The notes under the pieces are model-generated. The model saw only the letters and a list, made by a program, of their open reading frames with translations. It searched no databases and had not been told where the DNA came from. A DNA stretch of 64,000 bases from Seonamhaeicola sp. (GTDB lineage Bacteria > Bacteroidota > Bacteroidia > Flavobacteriales > Flavobacteriaceae). Below are positions 15,484 to 24,429 of the stretch, in pieces (positions within the stretch are counted from its first letter, which is position 1; every line of letters starts with the position of its first letter). Both the position numbers and the translations under genes were made by a program. The DNA is taken from NCBI RefSeq assembly GCF_028281565.1, contig NZ_JANQJQ010000042.1, positions 1-64,000 of the forward strand. Reading direction: 5' to 3'.

Positions 15484-16199
15484 TGAAGCGGGAAATTATT
15501 ATTACTGCAGACGGTTCCACTACCATTCATATGCCTGAATGGAACGAGCAATACCATTCTAAACATGGCGCCATTCAAGAGGCATATCATGTATTTATAA
15601 AGCATGGTTTGCATTATGCCTGTCATCCTGAACTAGATTCAGGATCTCATCAAACCTGTCATTCTGAGCGAAGTGAAGAATCTCTTGAAAAATTGTCTAT
15701 TTTAGAAATAGGCTTCGGTACGGGGCTGAATGCTCTTATTACCTTACTGGAAGCAGAAACACTTCAAACCAGGATCAATTATGTCGGCGTAGAGGGGTAT
15801 CCGGTTGATTTGAATGAAGTTAAACAACTGAATTATGCCTCAGCGTTACATTGTGATCGATTTCTTTTTGACAAACTTCACAATCTTCCATGGGAAGAAG
15901 AACATCAGGTCACTGATTACTTTTCATTGACAAAACAGCAAAAGTTCTTTGATGAGATACAGGAGCAGGATACTTTCAATCTCATTTATTTTGATGCCTT
16001 TGGAGCGCGTGTTCAACCGGAATTATGGACAGAGACTATCTTTAAAAAAATGTATGAAGCTTTAAAAATAAAGGGTGTTTTGGTAACCTATTCAGCAAAA
16101 GGAAGTGTACGCAGAGCCATGCAGGCGGTTGGTTTTAGAGTAGAGAAGCTTCCGGGGCCACCAGGTAAGAGAGAAATGTTGAGAGCTTCAAAACAATAA
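15483..16199 (+). CDS. mnmD: tRNA (5-methylaminomethyl-2-thiouridine34) methyltransferase, MnmD
   Basis: A 238-residue Rossmann methyltransferase of the MnmD family (the N-terminal half of E. coli MnmC, without the FAD domain). The SAM-binding block is ILEIGFGTGLNALIT and the late motif IYFDAFGARVQPELW. It makes the final methylation of mnm5(s2)U34 in tRNA. The start is GTG 15483, overlapping the upstream stop. Residues about 46-69 (HPELDSGSHQTCHSERSEES) do not belong to the family: they are an in-frame translation of two palindromic repeat units (15621-15683) inserted just before the SAM motif. The frame is intact, so the protein is probably still made with a surface loop. Confidence 0.85.
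   Translation: MKREIIITADGSTTIHMPEWNEQYHSKHGAIQEAYHVFIKHGLHYACHPELDSGSHQTCHSERSEESLEKLSILEIGFGTGLNALITLLEAETLQTRINYVGVEGYPVDLNEVKQLNYASALHCDRFLFDKLHNLPWEEEHQVTDYFSLTKQQKFFDEIQEQDTFNLIYFDAFGARVQPELWTETIFKKMYEALKIKGVLVTYSAKGSVRRAMQAVGFRVEKLPGPPGKREMLRASKQ
15621..15683. repeat. Two tandem REP-like units inside the mnmD coding region
   Basis: Unit 1 (15621-15647) has ATCCTGAA/TTCAGGAT; unit 2 (15657-15683) starts TGTCATTCTGAGCGAAG and ends AGAATCT. The units begin 36 nt apart and are read in frame by mnmD, adding about two dozen residues. Confidence 0.85.
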
Positions 16200-16291
16200 T
16201 CAATTGACATATGTTAATAATCATTTCTGCTAATTGTTAAACCTAACCTAAAAATTTAGTGAATAGGAATTTCATTTTGTAATTTTAATGT

Positions 16292-17200
16292 ATGAGGGTA
16301 TTAATTACAGGAGCTACCGGACTTATTGGTCAACATATCGTAAAGCGTTGTCATGAGCAAAGTATTGCCGTGAACTACCTTACTACCAGTAAATCAAAAA
16401 TTGAAAAGACAGACAACTATCAGGGATTTTATTGGAATTTAACCAATCAGGAAATAGATAAAGCCTGCTTTAAAAATGTCGATGCTATTATTCATTTAGC
16501 CGGGGCCTCGGTTTCTAAACGTTGGACACCGGAATATAAGGATGAGATCTTATATAGTAGAATAAAAAGTACCCAACTATTGGTCAATGCCTTAAAGGGA
16601 GAAACACATACTATAAAACAGGTAGTCTCTGCAAGTGGCATCAGCATTTATCCGGATTCTCTTATTAATTATTATGAAGAAAGTTTTAAGGAAGTGGACA
16701 ATTCTTTTTTGGGTGATGTTGTAAAGGCGTGGGAAAAGGTGGTTAATGCGTTTACTGATGTTAATATTTCAATTTCTAAAATAAGAATAGGGTTGGTGTT
16801 ATCGGATGTTGGAGGTGCATTGCCTCAAATGGCGAAACCCATTAAATTTGGTGTTGGCGCTGCTTTTGGTAACGGCAAACAATGGCAGTCATGGATACAT
16901 ATTCAGGATTTGGCAGATATATTTTTATACGTGATCAAGCACGGTTTAATAGGCACCTATAATGGTGTGGCACCAAATCCGGTGACAAATAAGGAATTGA
17001 CAAGAGCCATTGCAAACGTTTTAAAGCGGCCTTTGATCCTACCAAATATTCCTAAATTTTTAATGAAAAAGATTTTAGGCGAGATGCATATACTACTATT
17101 TGCCAGTCAACGCGTAAGTTCAAAAAAAATTGAAAGTAAAGGGTTTTATTTTAAATACCACCACTTATTGCCAGCACTGGAAGATTTACTAATTACTTAA
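16292..17200 (+). CDS. TIGR01777 family NAD-dependent epimerase (SDR39U1-like)
   Basis: A 302-residue extended SDR with the cofactor motif TGATGLIGQHI at residues 6-16, then the DAIIHLAGASVSKRW block (about 64-78) that defines the TIGR01777/YfcH/SulA-associated group. A C-terminal DUF1731 region ends the protein. The substrate of this widespread family is not established. It overlaps the convergent trmL gene by 12 nt at the 3' ends. Confidence 0.88.
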   Translation: MRVLITGATGLIGQHIVKRCHEQSIAVNYLTTSKSKIEKTDNYQGFYWNLTNQEIDKACFKNVDAIIHLAGASVSKRWTPEYKDEILYSRIKSTQLLVNALKGETHTIKQVVSASGISIYPDSLINYYEESFKEVDNSFLGDVVKAWEKVVNAFTDVNISISKIRIGLVLSDVGGALPQMAKPIKFGVGAAFGNGKQWQSWIHIQDLADIFLYVIKHGLIGTYNGVAPNPVTNKELTRAIANVLKRPLILPNIPKFLMKKILGEMHILLFASQRVSSKKIESKGFYFKYHHLLPALEDLLIT

Positions 17201-17644
17201 GTGTCTTAAACCTTCATAAACAATAATACTTACGGCGTTGGAAAGATTTAAGCTTCTAACATGCGCACTGTGAATAGGTATTTTGTAAAGCTCATTTTGA
17301 TACGTTTCTGTAATGGATTTGGGTAATCCAACCGATTCTTTTCCAAAGACTAAAAACAGATCGTCCTCAAAAGGAATATCCCAGTGATCTTTAGTGCCAT
17401 GACTGGAAAGAAACACCATTTTTTTATCCTGATTTTTTTCGAAAAAGGCCTTAGTATTGTCGTAATAGATGATGTCGAGATGTTGCCAATAGTCTAAACC
17501 TGCTCGTTTCAGCCTGGTATCGTCAATTTCAAAACCAAAGGGTTTTACCAGGTGTAATTTTGAACCGGATGCTAATGCTAACCGACCAATGTTACCGGTG
17601 TTGTTAGGTATTTCAGGTTCAACTAAAACAATATTTAAAGGCAT
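17189..17644 (-). CDS. trmL: tRNA (cytidine/uridine-34-2'-O)-methyltransferase TrmL
   Basis: A 151-residue SPOUT-class methyltransferase. The N-terminal IVLVEPEIPNNTGNIGRLA block and the C-terminal knot residues (LVFGKESVGLP, then IPIHSAHVRSLNLSNAVSII) are diagnostic for TrmL/YibK. It methylates the 2'-OH of the wobble base of tRNA-Leu isoacceptors. Together with mnmD 1 kb away, this makes two wobble-base modification genes in the neighbourhood. Confidence 0.92.
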   Translation of the reverse strand: MPLNIVLVEPEIPNNTGNIGRLALASGSKLHLVKPFGFEIDDTRLKRAGLDYWQHLDIIYYDNTKAFFEKNQDKKMVFLSSHGTKDHWDIPFEDDLFLVFGKESVGLPKSITETYQNELYKIPIHSAHVRSLNLSNAVSIIVYEGLRHLSN

Positions 17645-17692
17645 TTGGTGTCTTTTGAATTAAAGAAACCAAAAGTACATGAATTTTTTTAT

Positions 17693-18763
17693 TTAGTTTT
17701 TGATGAATCGCTTTCTAAAGACCAAATCATTTTGAGTTTTAAGGCTAATAAAATAGAAGCCGTTGGGTAGCCTGGAAACATCTATATTATTTGAGTCTTT
17801 TAGAGATAAAACTGCCTTCCCGGTAATATCGTATATAGTAATATGATTAAAATGTAATCCATTAGTATGCTCAATAAACAAATAGTCATTTGTAGGGTTA
17901 GGATAGAGTTTTAACGATTGGTTTTTATTGTCGATAGTACTTAACCCGGATACTTCTTCAATACTGAAATTAGCAAAAAGAACTGCTTCGTCCCGTAAAT
18001 CCGACGGACTGTTCAGGCTTCGGTAAATGCCCCATTTGGGCCTCACAAAATCGGCTCCTGCTCTCCAATTAATAATGGAGTTGTTCGAATAGTCAAAAAG
18101 TACGGTGCCATCACTTACTTTTTTAATTTCTAAGGAATAGGTACCCGAAGTTCCGTATGTTATAGTTTCCGTAACATCTAACCAGATACCTTTAAAGGGC
18201 GCCAGATCAGTTTTAGTCAGGGTTACCTGAGAGGTAGTTTCAGCATAGCGAAGCTCTAATTGATCAGGACTCCCTTTTCTGGTAGTTAACGTATACATCG
18301 GCATACTGGCCAGTGAACCACCTACAGATTTTAATTGGTGTAAATGTGTAAAGCTTGAAGAGGATTGAAAACCAGCATCTATTTTAAATTTCCATTTATA
18401 AACAACAATTTCATCTTCAATGCCTAACAGGTTGTCGGGTGATTTATCATAAGATTTTATCTCATTTCTTTGTCTGTCATAGTTAATGCATCTATCACTG
18501 TCATCAGTTACGTGCATATAAAATCGAAAGACATTACTTCCTAAATCACTATCGTAAACTTCATCAATGTGCCTTCCAAAAGCCCCATGTTCACAGTCTG
18601 GCACTTCAATGGGATTATATCCGGGCGCTAAGACTGAGGTGATTAACTCATAGGTATTTCCTGCACCGTCAGCATCTAAAAGTACCTGTGAAATTGATGT
18701 TTGTGTTGCAAAAATGAAAAATAAAAATGTGCTAAATCTGAGTTTTGATCCTAAATTAATCAT
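17693..18763 (-). CDS. Secreted lyase-like protein with T9SS C-terminal sorting domain
   Basis: About 356 residues from ATG 18763; a start at 18787 would put polar residues ahead of the signal peptide (FSTFLFFIFATQTSIS). Residues about 25-270 are a single beta-rich domain with motifs seen in jelly-roll polysaccharide lyases: RQRNEIKSYDKSP, a FTHLHQLKS strand, and RPKWGIYRSL. The last about 80 residues (SLKLYPNPTNDYLFIEH, DITGKAVLSL, GFYFISLKT, RKRFIKN) are a type A T9SS sorting domain, so the product is exported across the outer membrane. A polysaccharide lyase of the heparin-lyase-I-like or a related PL family is the best guess; substrate and family are not assigned. No SusC/SusD pair is nearby. 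Confidence 0.7.
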   Translation of the reverse strand: MINLGSKLRFSTFLFFIFATQTSISQVLLDADGAGNTYELITSVLAPGYNPIEVPDCEHGAFGRHIDEVYDSDLGSNVFRFYMHVTDDSDRCINYDRQRNEIKSYDKSPDNLLGIEDEIVVYKWKFKIDAGFQSSSSFTHLHQLKSVGGSLASMPMYTLTTRKGSPDQLELRYAETTSQVTLTKTDLAPFKGIWLDVTETITYGTSGTYSLEIKKVSDGTVLFDYSNNSIINWRAGADFVRPKWGIYRSLNSPSDLRDEAVLFANFSIEEVSGLSTIDNKNQSLKLYPNPTNDYLFIEHTNGLHFNHITIYDITGKAVLSLKDSNNIDVSRLPNGFYFISLKTQNDLVFRKRFIKN

Positions 18764-18813
18764 TGGTTTACCAGTTTGGTTAACCAAATATAATCAAATA
18801 AGAACAATTTACC

Positions 18814-19578
18814 CTATTCCAGAATACTTTTAACAAAAGAATCTATGGAATGAACCCCCTCATTAGTGACATGTTTAACAAATGCACTGCCAATTATGGC
18901 GCCTTTAGCATATTTTGTAGCTTGTGTAAATGTTTGATTATTACTAATACCGAAACCTACTATTTGAGGGTTTCTAAGGTTCATAGTTCCAATACGCTCA
19001 AAATACTGTGTTTGCTCATCACCAAAACCGGATTTTGCTCCGGTTGTACTGGCACTACTTACCATATAAATGAACCCGTTTGAAACAGAATCAATATATC
19101 TGATACGCTCATCACTGGTTTGCGGTGTGATCAAAAAGACATTGATAAGCCCGTATTTTTCAAAAGTAGCTTGATATTCCTCATGATACACATCGACCGG
19201 CAGATCAGGGATTATTAATCCGTCAATGCCTATTTCCTGGCATTTCTTGCAAAAATCTTCTACACCATATTGCAACATAGGATTAAAGTATCCCATGATG
19301 ATTAAGGGAATATGAACCGACTTTCTGATGTCTTTTAGTTGATCAAAAAGTATTTCGGTGGTCATGCCATTTTTCAAGGCCTGGGTGGAACTTCCCTGAA
19401 TAGTAGGGCCATCAGCCAAAGGGTCACTGAATGGTAGCCCTATTTCGATTAAATCAACGCCGTTTCTTTCCAGATCCTGAATAATGGAAACTGTGTCATT
19501 TAAATTGGGGTACCCCGCTGTAAAATATATGGATAGAAGTTTTTTGTCTTCCTGAAGTTTTTGATTAATTCTGTTCAT
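18814..19578 (-). CDS. trpA: Tryptophan synthase alpha subunit
   Basis: A 254-residue TIM-barrel protein with the catalytic glutamate in DLIEIGLPFSDPLADGPTIQ (about 40-59), the catalytic aspartate in DGLIIPDLP, and the phosphate-binding loop ending VGFGISNNQT and GAIIGSAFVK. It cleaves indole-3-glycerol phosphate to indole and glyceraldehyde 3-phosphate and passes indole to TrpB. It is the last gene of trpEGDCFBA, separated from trpB by an inserted GIY-YIG cassette of about 345 bp. Confidence 0.96.
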   Translation of the reverse strand: MNRINQKLQEDKKLLSIYFTAGYPNLNDTVSIIQDLERNGVDLIEIGLPFSDPLADGPTIQGSSTQALKNGMTTEILFDQLKDIRKSVHIPLIIMGYFNPMLQYGVEDFCKKCQEIGIDGLIIPDLPVDVYHEEYQATFEKYGLINVFLITPQTSDERIRYIDSVSNGFIYMVSSASTTGAKSGFGDEQTQYFERIGTMNLRNPQIVGFGISNNQTFTQATKYAKGAIIGSAFVKHVTNEGVHSIDSFVKSILE

Positions 19579-19595
19579 TGCAAATGACTGTTTTT

Positions 19596-19940
19596 CATTC
19601 CCTCGAAAGAGGGAATCCCTTTAAATATATTCGGAAAGGTCTTTCCAATCAGGATTTAGACTATTTATTAAACTGATTTTCCATTCCCTATTCCATTTCT
19701 TTATTTGTCGCTCTCTTTTAATTGAGTTATTAACGTATTTTGTTGTTTCAAAATAAACAAGTTTGGTTACGTTGTATTTTCCCGTAAAAGATTTTGAACT
19801 GTTATTTTTGTGTTGTTTTAATCTCTCTTTTAATTGTTTTGATCTTCCAATATATAATACAGTATGATTTTTGTTTGTTAAAATATATACATAATGGATG
19901 TCCATAACCCTTTTGAGATTTCCGCTTTCGCGGAAATTAA
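19596..19940 (-). mobile_element. GIY-YIG/REP cassette A, between trpB and trpA
   Basis: A GIY-YIG gene is bounded by palindromes ATTCCCTC-GAAA-GAGGGAAT (19597-19616) and ATTTCCGC-TTTC-GCGGAAAT (19918-19937). The second is an inverted relative of the first, with the loop CGAAAG conserved and stem bases changed in matching pairs. The gap from palindrome to start codon is 12 nt and from stop codon to palindrome 4 nt. Compare cassette B at 25849-26219. Confidence 0.6.
19621..19905 (-). CDS. GIY-YIG nuclease family protein, copy A
   Basis: A 94-residue single-domain GIY-YIG protein (UPF0213/COG2827 type). The two strand motifs are HYVYILTN and VLYIGRS, followed by the catalytic arginine helix LKERLKQHKNN, the KLVYFETT strand and IKRERQIKKWNREWKISLIN with the metal-binding glutamate. 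GIY-YIG nucleases nick or cut DNA and are often selfish. This gene interrupts the trp operon in the same orientation and fits tightly between inverted palindromes, so it reads as the nuclease of a small mobile cassette. It is clearly homologous to the gene at 25879. Confidence 0.85.
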   Translation of the reverse strand: MDIHYVYILTNKNHTVLYIGRSKQLKERLKQHKNNSSKSFTGKYNVTKLVYFETTKYVNNSIKRERQIKKWNREWKISLINSLNPDWKDLSEYI

Positions 19941-19952
19941 AAATAATTAAAT

Positions 19953-21134
19953 TCAGATTTTAAAATAATCAATATAATTCTGTAAATCCTTGTCACCACG
20001 TCCCGAAAGGCTCATCACTACAACATCATCCGGTTTAAATTCCTTTTGACTAAAAATAGCTAAAGCATGAGAACTTTCAATAGCTGGAATGATGCCTTCC
20101 AGTTCACATAACTCCAATCCGGCTTTCATGGCTTCATCATCCGTTATAGACATAAATTCGGCACGCCCTGTTTTACATAAATGTGCATGCATGGGGCCTA
20201 CTCCCGGATAATCTAATCCTGCTGAAATAGAATAGGGCTCTGTTATTTGTCCGTCATTAGTCTGCATCAACAAGGTTTTACAACCGTGAATGATACCTTC
20301 TTTTCCTAAAACCGATGTGGCCGCACTTTCTCCGGAGTCCACGCCCAAACCGGCAGCTTCAACAGCAATGATCTTCACGTTGTCTTCATGTAAAAAATGA
20401 TAGTAAGTTCCGGCAGCATTGCTACCACCACCAATACAGGCAGCTACATAATCCGGATTCTCCCTGCCTTCCTGTTCTTTAAGCTGCCATTTAATTTCTT
20501 CGGAAATAACCGCTTGAAACCTGGTAACCATATCCGGGTAGGGGTGTGGCCCAATGGCAGAACCAATGATGTAATGTGTATTTACCGGATTGTTTATCCA
20601 ATCACGAATGGCTTCATTGGTAGCGTCTTTTAAGGTGCGGCTTCCCGATAGCGCAGGTACCACTTTAGCCCCTAGCATTTTCATTCGGGCTACATTTGGT
20701 GCCTGACGTGCTATATCAATTTCACCCATATAGACGATACATTCCAAGCCCATAAGCGCACAAACCGTGGCAGTTGCCACACCGTGTTGTCCAGCTCCGG
20801 TTTCAGCAATAATTCTGGTTTTACCCAGACGTTTTGCCATCAGGATTTGCCCGATAGTGTTATTGATTTTATGGGCTCCCGTGTGATTTAGATCCTCACG
20901 CTTTAAGTAGATTTTGGTATTGTATTTTTCTGAAAGACGTTTTGCAAAATACAAAGGCGAAGGACGTCCAACATAATCTTTTAACAATTGGTTGAACTCG
21001 TTTTGAAAGTCAGGCTCAGCCATGACCTTAAGGTAGTTTTGTCGTAACTCCTCTACATTTGGATATAGCATTTCCGGAATGAAAGCCCCTCCAAACTCAC
21101 CATAATACCCTTTTTCGTTTACGTTGTAATTCAT
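19953..21134 (-). CDS. trpB: Tryptophan synthase beta subunit
   Basis: About 393 residues from ATG 21134; the ATG at 21155 would start in sequence next to an inserted palindrome. The PLP lysine is in [14 protein letters not shown], the phosphate-binding glycine loop is [13 protein letters not shown], and the C-terminal block is SLSGRGDKD. It condenses indole with serine to tryptophan. It is trpB1 type by length and motifs, paired with trpA. Two REP units lie between it and trpF. Confidence 0.96.
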   Translation of the reverse strand: MNYNVNEKGYYGEFGGAFIPEMLYPNVEELRQNYLKVMAEPDFQNEFNQLLKDYVGRPSPLYFAKRLSEKYNTKIYLKREDLNHTGAHKINNTIGQILMAKRLGKTRIIAETGAGQHGVATATVCALMGLECIVYMGEIDIARQAPNVARMKMLGAKVVPALSGSRTLKDATNEAIRDWINNPVNTHYIIGSAIGPHPYPDMVTRFQAVISEEIKWQLKEQEGRENPDYVAACIGGGSNAAGTYYHFLHEDNVKIIAVEAAGLGVDSGESAATSVLGKEGIIHGCKTLLMQTNDGQITEPYSISAGLDYPGVGPMHAHLCKTGRAEFMSITDDEAMKAGLELCELEGIIPAIESSHALAIFSQKEFKPDDVVVMSLSGRGDKDLQNYIDYFKI

Positions 21135-21149
21135 TTTATCGTTATATAT

Positions 21150-21224
21150 TGTCATTCTGACACTGAGGTACTCTAAGTGGAAGAATCTATTGATAAGATG
21201 CTTCGACTGCGCTCAGCATGACAG
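21150..21224. repeat. REP-like units at the trpF-trpB junction
   Basis: TGTCATTCTGACACTGAGGT to AGAATCT (21150-21187), then ATGCTTCGACTGCGCTCAGC to CATGACAG (21198-21224). The second unit supplies the final codons and the TGA stop of trpF (residues Leu-Ser-Cys). Confidence 0.7.
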
Positions 21225-21833
21225 TTTGTTTTTAAATTCCTTTAATTTTTCAATATTCTTTAATCCGGGTTCTATTTCAAATTTGCTATTTACATCCAGG
21301 GCATAGCAATATTTTGAAGCTTCACTTTGTTTAAACTCTTTAATAGCATCAATTTGCTCTAACCCAATACCACCACTTAAAAAGAAGGGTTTTGTTGACG
21401 GGTAATCTTTCAATACATTCCAGTCAAAAGTGTAACCGTTGCCTCCGGGAAGTTTTCCTTTGGTGTCAAAAAGAAAATAGTCTACAAAATCCTCATAAGG
21501 TTTAAGTATACTAAAGTCAAATTCATCTTTTATAGAAAACACTTTAATGACCTCCACATTAGTAGATTTAAGGAGTCTGCAGGTTTCCGGTGATTCATGA
21601 CCGTGCAATTGAACAGCAGAAAGCTGATGCCTCTCTATTTGGCTGGAAATGTATTCAACACTGTCATCAACAAAAACACCGGTTTTTTTTATTGAATCTG
21701 GTAATTCCGTAATGGTGGTGTCAAAATACCTTGGGGACTTTTCATAGAAAATAAATCCAAGATAGTCAGGTTGCAATGTTGCAACTTGCTCCATATTATC
21801 CTGATATTTCATGCCGCAGACCTTCAGTTTCAT
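21213..21833 (-). CDS. trpF: Phosphoribosylanthranilate isomerase
   Basis: A 206-residue TIM barrel with KVCGMKYQDN at the N-terminus (catalytic Cys), the VQLHGHESPE strand, LFDTKGKLPGGNGYTFDW with the catalytic Asp, and the LSGGI phosphate loop followed by ALDVNSKFEIEPGLKN. It isomerises phosphoribosylanthranilate to CdRP. Its start overlaps the trpC stop by 4 nt. The last three codons and the stop lie inside a REP-like repeat, so the native C-terminus has been replaced or slightly trimmed; the catalytic core is intact. Confidence 0.95.
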   Translation of the reverse strand: MKLKVCGMKYQDNMEQVATLQPDYLGFIFYEKSPRYFDTTITELPDSIKKTGVFVDDSVEYISSQIERHQLSAVQLHGHESPETCRLLKSTNVEVIKVFSIKDEFDFSILKPYEDFVDYFLFDTKGKLPGGNGYTFDWNVLKDYPSTKPFFLSGGIGLEQIDAIKEFKQSEASKYCYALDVNSKFEIEPGLKNIEKLKEFKNKLSC

Positions 21834-22615
21834 GCTTCCAGTTCTTTTATAAATTTCGTAGCACCCGCTCCGGGATTATCTGTTTTCATAAAGTTCTCGC
21901 CAATTAAAAAGCCTTTATAGCCATACGGTTGTAACTCTTTAATGGCATTTACGCTGCTAATACCACTTTCCGATACTTTTACAAAATCATCGGGAATGAT
22001 ATTGCTTAATGATTTACTGGTCTCTAAACTAACCTCGAATGTTTTTAAGTTTCTGTTGTTTACCCCAAGCATATCCAGGCTTGGCATGATAGATTTGTGT
22101 AATTCTTCCTCGTTATGAACTTCTAAAAGCACCTCTAAATTCAAACTTTTGGAAAACTCTGAAAACTGCTTTATTTCTTCTCTTGTTAAAATAGCAGCTA
22201 TTAATAAAATGACATCCGCTCCAAAAGCTTTTGCCTCCAGTATTTGATATTGGTCAATGATAAATTCCTTTCGCAACAAAGGTAGATTACAACTGGCCCT
22301 GGCAAGTAACAGGTCATCTAAAGAACCACCAAAATATTTACCATCAGTGAGTACCGACATGCCACAAACTCCGGCACTTTCATAACCCTCGGCTACATCC
22401 TGAACATTTAAACCGTTATTGATAATTGATTTTGAAGGTGAACGTCTTTTATGCTCAGCAATGATTCCCGATTTACTTGTTCTTAATCTATTTGCCAATG
22501 ACACTGTTTCTCTTTCAAACAGAACGGACTGTTCCAGCTGAGAAACAGGAATCAAATGCTTTCTCAGATCAACTTCTTGTCGTTTATCAATTACTATTTT
22601 ATCTAAAATATTCAT
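21830..22615 (-). CDS. trpC: Indole-3-glycerol phosphate synthase
   Basis: About 261 residues from ATG 22615 (MNILDKIVIDKRQEV); ATGs at 22621 and 22624 are possible. Family blocks are IIAEHKRRSPSKSIIN (catalytic Lys and substrate Ser), VLTDGKYFGGSLDDL, LLRKEFIIDQYQI, LLEVHNEEEL, LGVNNRNLKTFEV and VSESGISS. It closes CdRP to indole-3-glycerol phosphate. It overlaps trpF by 4 nt, and is separated from trpD by a pair of REP units. Confidence 0.96.
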   Translation of the reverse strand: MNILDKIVIDKRQEVDLRKHLIPVSQLEQSVLFERETVSLANRLRTSKSGIIAEHKRRSPSKSIINNGLNVQDVAEGYESAGVCGMSVLTDGKYFGGSLDDLLLARASCNLPLLRKEFIIDQYQILEAKAFGADVILLIAAILTREEIKQFSEFSKSLNLEVLLEVHNEEELHKSIMPSLDMLGVNNRNLKTFEVSLETSKSLSNIIPDDFVKVSESGISSVNAIKELQPYGYKGFLIGENFMKTDNPGAGATKFIKELEA

Positions 22616-22621
22616 TTTCAT

Positions 22622-22682
22622 CAACCTGAACTTGTTTCAGGTTCTCATAATTTGTGTGATGCTGAACTAAATTCAGCATGAC
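22622..22682. repeat. Pair of REP-like palindromes between trpD and trpC
   Basis: AACCTGAA/TTCAGGTT (22623-22630, 22636-22643) and TGCTGAA/TTCAGCA (22660-22666, 22672-22678), the latter followed by TGAC. Tandem but not identical members of the window-wide family, filling the intergenic space. Confidence 0.75.
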
Positions 22683-22683
22683 G

Positions 22684-23676
22684 CTATTTGCTTAACTCTA
22701 TCAATGTGTCTAAACTTTGTTTTGCTTTGCCGGAAAACAAAGATTCTTTTGCTATTTCAAATCCTCTCTGATGTGATATTTGTTTTGATGTAGCAATTGC
22801 CAAACCGGCGTTGGCACACACCACGTTGTTTTGCGCTTCGGTACCGTTACCACTTATAATATCTACAAATATTTTGGCAGCATCTTCAACAGTGTCTCCC
22901 CCAAAAATAGCTTCTTGTTTAATTTTAGCAAGTCCTAAATCTTCCGGAGCTAAAAGCTTTTCCGTATGATTGGAAACAATTTTAGCTTTCCCGGTTAATG
23001 AAATCTCATCATAGCCATCCAGGGCATAAACAATATTGTAGTTCTTATCCGTGTTTTGATAGATAAAACTATACAGGCGTAAAAGCTCCAAACTAAAAAC
23101 ACCAAGCATTTGATTTTTTGGAAATGAAGGATTAACCATAGGGCCCAGCATGTTGAAAAAGGTCTTAACACCTAACTCACGACGAATAGGGGCCACGTTT
23201 TTCATGGCCGGGTGAAATAAAGGCGCATGTAATATGCATATTCCGGCTTTATCTAAACAGCGTCTTAAAAAATCTTCATTGTTAGAGAATTTTACACCTA
23301 GATTTTCCATAACATTAGATGAACCGGACGTGGATGATACACCATAGTTACCATGCTTAGCAACGTTAACGCCTGTACCTGCAGTTATAAAAGACGATAA
23401 GGTTGAGATATTGAATGTATTTTTACCGTCACCACCGGTGCCCACGATATCGATAGCATTAAAATCTTTCAAGTCCACAGCAACACAAAGCTCTAAAAGG
23501 GCATTCCTAAAGCCTTGTAGTTCTTCAATAGTAATGCTTCGCATCATATAAACCGACAGGAAACAAGCTATCTGGCTTGGGTTATACATATCATTGGAGA
23601 TATTTACAATAATCTGTTTGGCCTCCTCAGAGGAGATGGTTTCATGATTTATTAATCTGTTAAGTATGTCTTTCAT
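22684..23676 (-). CDS. trpD: Anthranilate phosphoribosyltransferase
   Basis: A 330-residue class III phosphoribosyltransferase with the PRPP-binding GTGGDGKNTFNIST block (about 81-94), KHGNYGVSSTSGSSNVMENL and FFNMLGPMVNPSFP. It transfers phosphoribose to anthranilate. It is stand-alone and not fused to TrpG, as usual in flavobacteria. trpG precedes it with a 93-nt gap in which no hairpin is evident. Confidence 0.96.
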   Translation of the reverse strand: MKDILNRLINHETISSEEAKQIIVNISNDMYNPSQIACFLSVYMMRSITIEELQGFRNALLELCVAVDLKDFNAIDIVGTGGDGKNTFNISTLSSFITAGTGVNVAKHGNYGVSSTSGSSNVMENLGVKFSNNEDFLRRCLDKAGICILHAPLFHPAMKNVAPIRRELGVKTFFNMLGPMVNPSFPKNQMLGVFSLELLRLYSFIYQNTDKNYNIVYALDGYDEISLTGKAKIVSNHTEKLLAPEDLGLAKIKQEAIFGGDTVEDAAKIFVDIISGNGTEAQNNVVCANAGLAIATSKQISHQRGFEIAKESLFSGKAKQSLDTLIELSK

Positions 23677-23769
23677 AATTTTTTCTTAACTCGTTCCAAA
23701 GGAGCGGAGACTTTTAAATTATTTTCTTTTTTAGGAGTAAATACTGCCTACTGCAACTGTTTACTGAGA

Positions 23770-24336
23770 CTAGTTATTAACCCAATTTTCTAAAATCTTC
23801 TTCCCTTCCGGCGTTAAGACAGACTCAGGATGGTACTGAACACCTTTTACATCGTATTCCTTATGGCGCAATGACATAACCTGTCCGTTTGCATCATAAG
23901 AAGTGGCTTCTAAACTGTCCGGCAAATTAGGATGGACTACCCAGGAATGGTAACGACCAACTTCTATGTTTTTTTCCAGGCCATTAAAAATGGATTCGTT
24001 ATCAACACAAATTTCCACCTGGGTGGCTACACCGTGATACACCTCATCCAAATTAATAAGTGTACCACCAAAAACTTCACCGATAGCCTGTTGTCCAAGG
24101 CATACACCCAAAATACTCTTTGTAGAAGCATATTTTTCAATAATGGCTTTTAACAATCCGGCTTCATCAGGAATTCCGGGACCCGGTGATAATACAATTT
24201 TATCAAACGGTTCAACATCTTCCAACTCCAATTTGTCATTTCTGTACACAGTAACATCACAGTTTAAATCTTCTAAATAATGTACAAGATTATATGTGAA
24301 ACTGTCGTAATTATCAATAACTAATACTTTCTTCAT
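23770..24336 (-). CDS. trpG: Anthranilate synthase glutamine amidotransferase subunit
   Basis: A 188-residue class I glutamine amidotransferase: IDNYDSFTYNLVHYL at the N-terminus, oxyanion block LSPGPGIPDEAG, nucleophile Cys in ILGVCLGQQAIGE (about 76-88), and the His-Glu pair in GVQYHPESVLTPEG. It supplies ammonia to TrpE. The same fold serves folate synthesis as PabA, but the position directly after trpE identifies it as TrpG, perhaps amphibolic. Confidence 0.94.
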   Translation of the reverse strand: MKKVLVIDNYDSFTYNLVHYLEDLNCDVTVYRNDKLELEDVEPFDKIVLSPGPGIPDEAGLLKAIIEKYASTKSILGVCLGQQAIGEVFGGTLINLDEVYHGVATQVEICVDNESIFNGLEKNIEVGRYHSWVVHPNLPDSLEATSYDANGQVMSLRHKEYDVKGVQYHPESVLTPEGKKILENWVNN

Positions 24337-24429
24337 TTTTATTTTTTTATGCCACGATTACATGAATGTTAATGTGGTAATAATTTCTTTAATTTTTTTA
24401 CTGCAAACTGAGTACTGCTACTGTTTACT

